Assembly (NCBI RefSeq): GCF_050003625.1
Contig: NC_134398.1
Span: forward strand, 78,834,003-78,898,002
Source of the DNA: Haematobia irritans
Lineage: Eukaryota > Arthropoda > Insecta > Diptera > Muscidae
Direction: 5' to 3'
Length of the DNA stretch: 64,000 bases
A program made the translations under genes and the position numbers. Position 1 is the first letter of the stretch; each line of letters starts with the position of its first letter. Positions 59,046 through 64,000 of this stretch are shown piece after piece. The notes beneath the pieces were generated by a model. The model worked only from the letters and a program-made list of their open reading frames with translations, searched no databases and was not told where the DNA came from.

Positions 59046-59978
59046 AAGGGTGATTCTTTTGAGGTTAGGATTTTCATGCATTAGTATTTGACAGATCACG
59101 TGGGATTTCAGACATGGTGTCAAAGAGAAAGATGCTCAGTATGCTTTGACATTTCATCATGAATAGACTTACTAACGAGCAACGCTTGCAAATCATTGAA
59201 TTTTATTACCAAAATCAGTGTTCGGTTCGAAATGTGTTTATCGACAAATTTTGTTCAGCGATGAGGCTCATTTCTGGTTGAATGGCTACGTAAATAAGCA
59301 AAATTGCCGCATTTGGAGTGAAGAGCAACCAGAAGCCGTTCAAGAACTGCCCATGCATCCCGAAAAATGCACTGTTTGGTGTGGTTTGTACGCTGGTGGA
59401 ATCATTGGACCGTATTTTTGAAAAGATGCTGTTGGACGCAACGTTACGGTGAATGGCGATCGCTATCGTTCGATGCTAACAAACTTTTTGTTGCCAAAAA
59501 TGGAAGAACTGAACTTGGTTGACATGTGGTTTCAACAAGATGGCGCTACATGCCACACAGCTCGCGATTCTATGGCCATTTTGAGGGAAAACTTCGGAGA
59601 ACAATTCATCTCAAGAAATGGACCGGTAAGTTGGCCACCAAGATCATGCGATTTGACGCCTTTAGACTATTTTTTGTGGGGCTACGTCAAGTCTAAAGTC
59701 TACAGAAATAAGCCAGCAACTATTCCAGCTTTGGAAGACAACATTTCCGAAGAAATTCGGGCTATTCCGGCCGAAATGCTCGAAAAAGTTGCCCAAAATT
59801 GGACTTTCCGAATGGACCACCTAAGACGCAGCCGCGGTCAACATTTAAATGAAATTATCTTCAAAAAGTAAATGTCATGGACCAATCTAACGTTTCAAAT
59901 AAAGAACCGATGAGATTTTGCAAATTTTATGCGTTTTTTTAAAAAAAAAAGTTATCAAGCTCTTAACAAATCACCCTT
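59046..59978 (+). mobile_element. DD41D (rosa-like) deletion derivative, copy D
   Basis: 933 bp, TA at 59044-59045 and 59979-59980. It keeps the longest N-terminus (ATG 59159; through QCSVRNV) and then jumps to TTTATCGACAAATT. A local change, TTTTTTCAAAG to TTTTTGAAAAG, makes a stop at about 59419, splitting the catalytic frame (59218-59421, 59449-59871). The left flank is LINE; the right flank is T1. Confidence 0.9.
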
Positions 59979-59980
59979 TA

Positions 59981-60505
59981 CAATGTAATGTTGAATATTT
60001 TTTCGGAATCTTCCGAATATATCTGGAATATATGTAAAAAAAACAAAAGCAAAAAAAAACTTTGGCCGATGCAGGGATCGAACCCACGACCCTTGGCATG
60101 AGAGTCGGACATAGCTACCACTGCTCCACGGTGCCAAACTAAATGTTTGTTTCTGTTAAATAAACTTTGTTTATTCGGTTCGTGGGCGCCGCAAGCTATG
60201 CTATATAAATATAACTTATATGGATATTTATCTATTGATGACCATAACAGGTACATAGCTCAGTGGTTAGTGTGTTGGCTTACAATGTGCATGGTCCGCG
60301 GTTCGATTCTCCGTCCAGGCGAAAGGTAAAAAAATTTTAAAAATTTATAAAATCGTATAATTTCTTCTACATTGTTTGTATTACAGAAAAAGGTGCTGAG
60401 AACTAAAAATCTTCGTGGAAGTGAGAAAGATGTGAGGGAAAATGCAATTAGCCAGAAAAAATTTTTTTTTGTGTTAGTCTTAATGAAATTGTTTTTACAT
60501 CCTGA
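59981..60505 (-). mobile_element. T1 copy 9 (partial)
   Basis: Starts within the T1 right arm (AATGTAATGTTGAATATTTT). Module 2 (-) is at 60062-60135 and module 1 (+) at 60250-60322. The spacer and modules are nearly identical to T1 copy 8 inverted. The outer right arm beyond the TA is missing, and the left arm stops near CATCCTGAAAAA, where LINE sequence resumes. Confidence 0.8.
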
Positions 60506-60532
60506 AAAAGTGAAACAAAAGTCGTTTTCATA

Positions 60533-61105
60533 CCCAGCAAAAACATTTGGAAGTTCTTCCAAAGGCACAACTTTAAAAGCACTTCCAGAAGATGCACTCC
60601 ATTGATGTTATTTATTTTAACTACCCAGGAAGTTCTTTTAATTCAATTCTTTATAACTTGATTTGTTCATACTTTTAATGGGTAATTTTAAACTTTTTTG
60701 TTTCAAATAGGTTAAAAACAGAGTAAGAATTCATAAAATGGTACAAATCGTTTAAATTTTGTCAAAAAAAAATGCTAAATTCCATCTGAAAAATTGTGAA
60801 TTTTTGAAAATATTTGAGGTCAAACGTTTCCAACAAGCGTTAGAATCCATTAAAAATTATAAAAAATTATAAAAATTATTTATTTTACAAAATATAACAG
60901 ATTTTTTTAATTTACATCCAAAACACTGAATTCGGATTACACCTAAAGAAGTGATGCAAATTCAGTGCAACGGCTGTTGAAATGGAGGACTTCCGTCCTA
61001 TGACAAGCCCATGTTAAATTCATCGCTTCTGCGTCAATTATGCACCACTTCCGGATCCAAAAAGAACATTTTCATTACTTTTTTGGCGACGCTTTTTTTG
61101 CTGGG
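60533..61105. mobile_element. CCCAGC MITE with exact TA duplication in LINE
   Basis: 573 bp with ends CCCAGCAAAAA/TTTTTTTGCTGGG and TA at 60531-60532 and 61106-61107. Removing the element and one TA restores the LINE codons for TKVVFIPKAEKASHSS, so boundaries and duplication are certain. The interior is AT-rich without a gene; another fragment lies at 53595-53830, and a single related end at 63847-63858. Confidence 0.9.
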
Positions 61106-61106
61106 T

Positions 61107-62170
61107 ACCTAAAGCGGAAAAAGCCTCTCACTCGAGTGCGAAGGATTTCCGAACAATCAGCTTATCCTCATTCCTACTTAAGACTCTGGAGAGGATGATA
61201 GATATTTATCTTAGAACTAGCGTCGATTCAAGTTTGCTCCCGAAACGACAGCATGCATACTCGAAGGGCAGGTCTACTGAGACTGCATTACATGAACTAG
61301 TCAGCTTTATGGAAAGCTCACTATGTGTCAAAGAATACCCAATCGTGGCGTTTCTAGACATCAAAGGGGCGTTCAACAACATCCGACGGACTGACAACTC
61401 TGAATGTTGATCCAGGTATACTTAGGCTGTTAGACCAACTTCTAACAAAGAGACGTATTTCAGCCATACTAGGACAAGCAAACATACAAAGGTATGTGAA
61501 CAGAGGCACTCCCCAAGGAGAAGTTCTATCACCTCTTCTTTGGAATGTTGCTATAAATAGCCTTCTGGTTTCCCTAGAAAAAGAAAGGTTAAAAGTGGTG
61601 GCATCTGCAGATGATGTGGCGCTAGCAGTCAGGAGAAAAATTCCCATCCACAATCAGAGATATTATACAGAGAGCCCTTCGGATGACTGAGAAATGGGCG
61701 AAAGACAATGGTCTTGGGGTAAATCCTGAAAAGACAGAACTAGTCATGTACTGCAAAGATCGCAAAACTCCCACTGTTAGGCCCTTTTTCTTAGGGGGTA
61801 TTGAAATTCTCTTGGTGAGTGTGCAAATACATTGGCGTTATTTTGGACAGGAAACTGAACTTCAACCTTAATATTGAAGAAAGGGCGAGGGCAGCAACGG
61901 CAAACCAAATTTTGTGCATTTGTATACAAGGAAGTGGTTAGACCTATAATGCTATATGGTGTTGTAGTCTGGTGGCCGGCACTTCACCAGCCGACAAGTT
62001 TAGACAAAGTTCACCGTATGGCGTGCTTGTGTATCTCAGGCGCATTTAGCAAGATAGGAACAAATTCCCTTAATGCCATGCTGCATCTATTGCCTTTAGA
62101 CATTTTGGCCAAACAGTCAGCTGCCACAACGGCTGTGCGGTTGCGCGAGCTATCGCTGTGGTCGGAATAA
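61107..62170 (+). pseudogene. LINE copy 1 reverse transcriptase, main part
   Basis: In order: PKAEKASHSSAKDFRTISLS, QHAYSKGRSTETALHELV, VAFLDIKGAFNN (motif A aspartate), VNRGTPQGEVLSPLLWNVAI (template grip), ADDVALAV (motif C; aspartates present, preceding tyrosine replaced), KWAKDNGLGVNPEKTELVMY (thumb side) and VVRPIMLYGVVVWWPAL. Frame breaks occur near 61395, 61665, 61800 and 61870. The enzyme would copy the element's RNA at a nicked target. Confidence 0.85.
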
Positions 62171-62199
62171 AGTTACGGTCACAGTTCGGTCCTCAAAAT

Positions 62200-63115
62200 T
62201 ATGCCAGATGTGCCTAACGTAGTGGATCATACTTTGGTGAAACCACTTTTCGACAAAAAGTTTGAAACTCTAATTCCCAACAGCGAGGCGTGGTGCACAC
62301 AGGCCCCGGGGAATAAACGATATATAGATTTATACACTGATGGCTCCATATTGGATGTACAAGTGGGTTTTGGAGTATATTCTAAAGATCTGGAACCTCC
62401 AATAGAGAAAAGATTACTTACTCACTTTGGTGTTTTTTTTTAAGTTGAAATATTAGCAATAAGAGAGGTAGCGAATTGACTGAGAAGTAATGTTCCAAAA
62501 AATGTTGGCATTAATATATACTCAGACAGTTAACCAGCAATAAAATCCTTGGACTCTGTGTTCCTTAACTTGGAAACGGCCATCGACTGCCGCAAATCTC
62601 TCAATGGGATGGCTGAGCAGCACAATATTCACCTAATATGGGTGCCTGGCCATATGAACATACCGGGGAACTGCGAAGCGGATGAGTTGGCAAGGCTAGG
62701 GACTACCTTACATATTCCAGGGGAACTAGAATATATTGGTATGCCCCTGGCTACCTGCAAGCTCATACTGCGTGAGAAGGCTGTTATGATGGCATCTGTT
62801 CGATGGGAGAATTGCAAGGGTTGTAACGACACCAATCAAATATGGCCCCATTTAAACTTAAACCGCACACCAGATATGCTGGTGTTCTCGAGACGTCAGA
62901 TATCACTCCTGATATCTATGAGGCAGCGACCCGTTATAGAAGATACTATTGGCGCGAAGTATAATGACTATTGTATGAACTGTCATGATGCGGAGGAAAA
63001 TGAATCAATTAAACACCTCCTATGTGAGTGTCGTGCAGTTTGTGTAAGGCGTAAGCAAATTTTAGGGGCATATATAGCTTTAGATTACTGGCGGACCTGG
63101 AAAACGTTAACGTAA
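62200..63115 (+). pseudogene. LINE copy 1 RNase H domain and C-terminus
   Basis: RYIDLYTDGSILDVQVGFGV has the first RNase H aspartate. A frameshift and stop follow at about 62440. IHLIWVPGHMNIPGNCEADE then LARLG has the terminal His/Asp motif. The C-terminus shows CMNCHDAEENESIKHLLCEC, a Cys-His cluster typical of these elements. Stop near 63115. Confidence 0.8.
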
Positions 63116-63304
63116 GTAGTCTGCTAATGTTTTTGGAACAATCTGGTTGGTTCAACAGAAGAAAATAATCGAGAAGGTTCAGCGGTTAAAACTAGAAGTG
63201 CCCATATGTAATAGGTATTTTAGTTAATAGGTATCACAATGGACTGAATAGTGTAAGTGAGCATGAATCTTAATCGGGCTGCCACTTAAACCTAACCTAA
63301 CCTA
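63116..63304 (+). repeat. LINE copy 1 3' UTR and tail
   Basis: Matches, inverted, 35021-35230 (TTGGTTCAACAGAAGAAAAT, GGTTCAGCGGTTAAAACTAG). The last 75 bp equal the SINE tail at 27856-27924 with few differences. The tail is CCTAACCTAACCTA, with no poly(A). Confidence 0.8.
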
Positions 63305-64000
63305 CATACCTGCTAAAAAAAAGTAACAGCCCACGCCGACTATACAACTGAGGTATGTCGGCATGTCAAACAAAACCAAGCAAAACCAAAACATTCCTAC
63401 AAGAACAAAAACACATGTGCCTTCATTGAAAACAACACCTCATCCAGACAAATAAACCATTCGCGAATAACAAACACACACAAACCACTGAAAGAACAAA
63501 AATAAAAACATCCCCACGCTCAGATATACACAACATCCCCATCATTCGCTACCATTTCTCATTATTGCATTGCATGCTCTCACTCTCAAACAAAATTCAA
63601 GTAACATCATATTTACATTAAACATATTCCACTCTGCCGAGAAAGATCTCTGTACTATGCATTAGTTCATCGCATCTGTCAACAATTTAGTCTAAAAACA
63701 AAGTTCTTAAATGCATATCAGTATAAGAACGATGAAACGTTTAACTTAAAAGTAGCAAAAATTTCATGAAATGATATCTACCCATTTTGGACGAAAATGT
63801 CTATAAATTTAACTACCAGTTAAGAACATTTTTAAGAAAATTTTTTCTTCGCTGGGTATAAGAATTTGCTACTGAACAAGAAAATTTTATTCACTAATAA
63901 CAAAGCATTCGTAAAATAAACAAAATTTGAACTAAAACCAAGTTTCCTCATATTTAGTAAAACTTCTTATAAAATGATAATTCTGACTTCCTTTATTATA
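63305..64000. other. Region without recognised gene
   Basis: Low-complexity A/C-rich stretch to about 63600. A lone CTTCGCTGGGTA end (63847-63858) resembles the CCCAGC MITE terminus; its partner is not in view. Confidence 0.45.

Larger units (their letters stand above)
57640..63304 (+). mobile_element. Non-LTR retrotransposon (LINE copy 1), nested and internally deleted
   Basis: Degenerate element with ORF1 remnant, endonuclease end, reverse transcriptase, RNase H and zinc-knuckle-like C-terminus in order, then a 3' UTR ending in three AACCT units. A block at 59046-61105 (DD41D copy D, T1 fragment, CCCAGC MITE) interrupts it. GTPQGEVLSPLLW, ADDVAL and a C-terminal RNase H place it in the R1/LOA/I group; I cannot assign the clade by eye. 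Frameshifts and stops make it inactive. Confidence 0.8.

Noticed and set aside
60250..60322. Functional tRNA gene
   Set aside because: Box A/B sequences are good, but the acceptor stem does not pair, and the module is repeated inside every T1 copy. It is a mobile tRNA-like unit.
61354..61653. Minus-strand frames over the LINE RT
   Set aside because: Antisense shadows of the clearly conserved plus-strand RT motifs.
63280..63304. True telomeric repeat tract
   Set aside because: Only three CCTAA units, and they are part of the LINE 3' end, found again in the SINE.
1..64000. CRISPR array, operon or other prokaryotic system
   Set aside because: Repeat units are tandem without unique spacers, and introns and eukaryotic transposons show the DNA is from an insect.

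Overview
This is repeat-dense, intron-rich, AT-rich eukaryotic DNA from a calyptrate fly. The best guess is the horn fly Haematobia irritans. A decayed mariner copy at 22495-23606 has the Himar1-type terminus and transposase (irritans subfamily, described from that fly), and the window also carries abundant DINE-1-like (Helentron-derived) elements with the (GTCY)n microsatellite typical of higher Diptera. The species is an inference; other muscids cannot be excluded without a search.

Almost everything recognisable is mobile DNA, much of it nested. (1) At least eleven long DINE-1-like elements in two families (A: ends TATACCCTCCACCAT; B: ends TATACCCACCACCAT), plus a third family C, each with an interior of 153-bp tandem units. 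(2) A recurrent ~0.9-kb element, here called T1, with CACGCAAA ends and two tRNA-like modules in divergent orientation; about eleven copies or pieces. (3) An AT-rich TA-duplicating family, here T2, whose copies may carry part of the T1 core. (4) Four 933-bp DD41D (rosa-like) Tc1/mariner copies, all dead. (5) Himar1-like, Tc1-like, hAT, pogo-like and several MITE copies. (6) An RNase-H-bearing non-LTR retrotransposon at 57.6-63.3 kb, a twin-primed relative at 35.0-35.8 kb, and a tRNA-derived SINE at 27.6 kb sharing its 3' tail.

Layout: 0-9 kb T1/T2 composites with DINE insertions; 9-21 kb DINE family B cluster, including a head-to-head pair at 17.1-20.6 kb; 21-29 kb Himar1, LINE, Tc1, hAT-like and SINE pieces; 29.2-31.0 kb a TIR-bounded segment holding a spliced 74-codon reading frame on the minus strand; 31-41 kb DINE, hAT in pogo-like MITE, twin-primed LINE, DINE-C with nested T2; 41-51.6 kb DINE-A copies (two near-identical) and an inverted pair of T1 copies; 52-64 kb three DD41D copies and the large nested LINE.

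No complete host gene is identified. The best non-repeat coding candidates are the spliced frame at 29764-30391 (-), an exon-like frame ending at 33698 (+) and an exon-like frame 53896-54061 (+). Long open frames inside the DINE arrays (for example 44939-45802) are by-products of a 153-bp period divisible by three. The elements interact mainly as parasites of one another: DINE insertions sit in T1 copies, T2 in DINE-C and hAT, a MITE in the LINE, a LINE in Himar1, and the SINE probably uses the LINE's reverse transcriptase.
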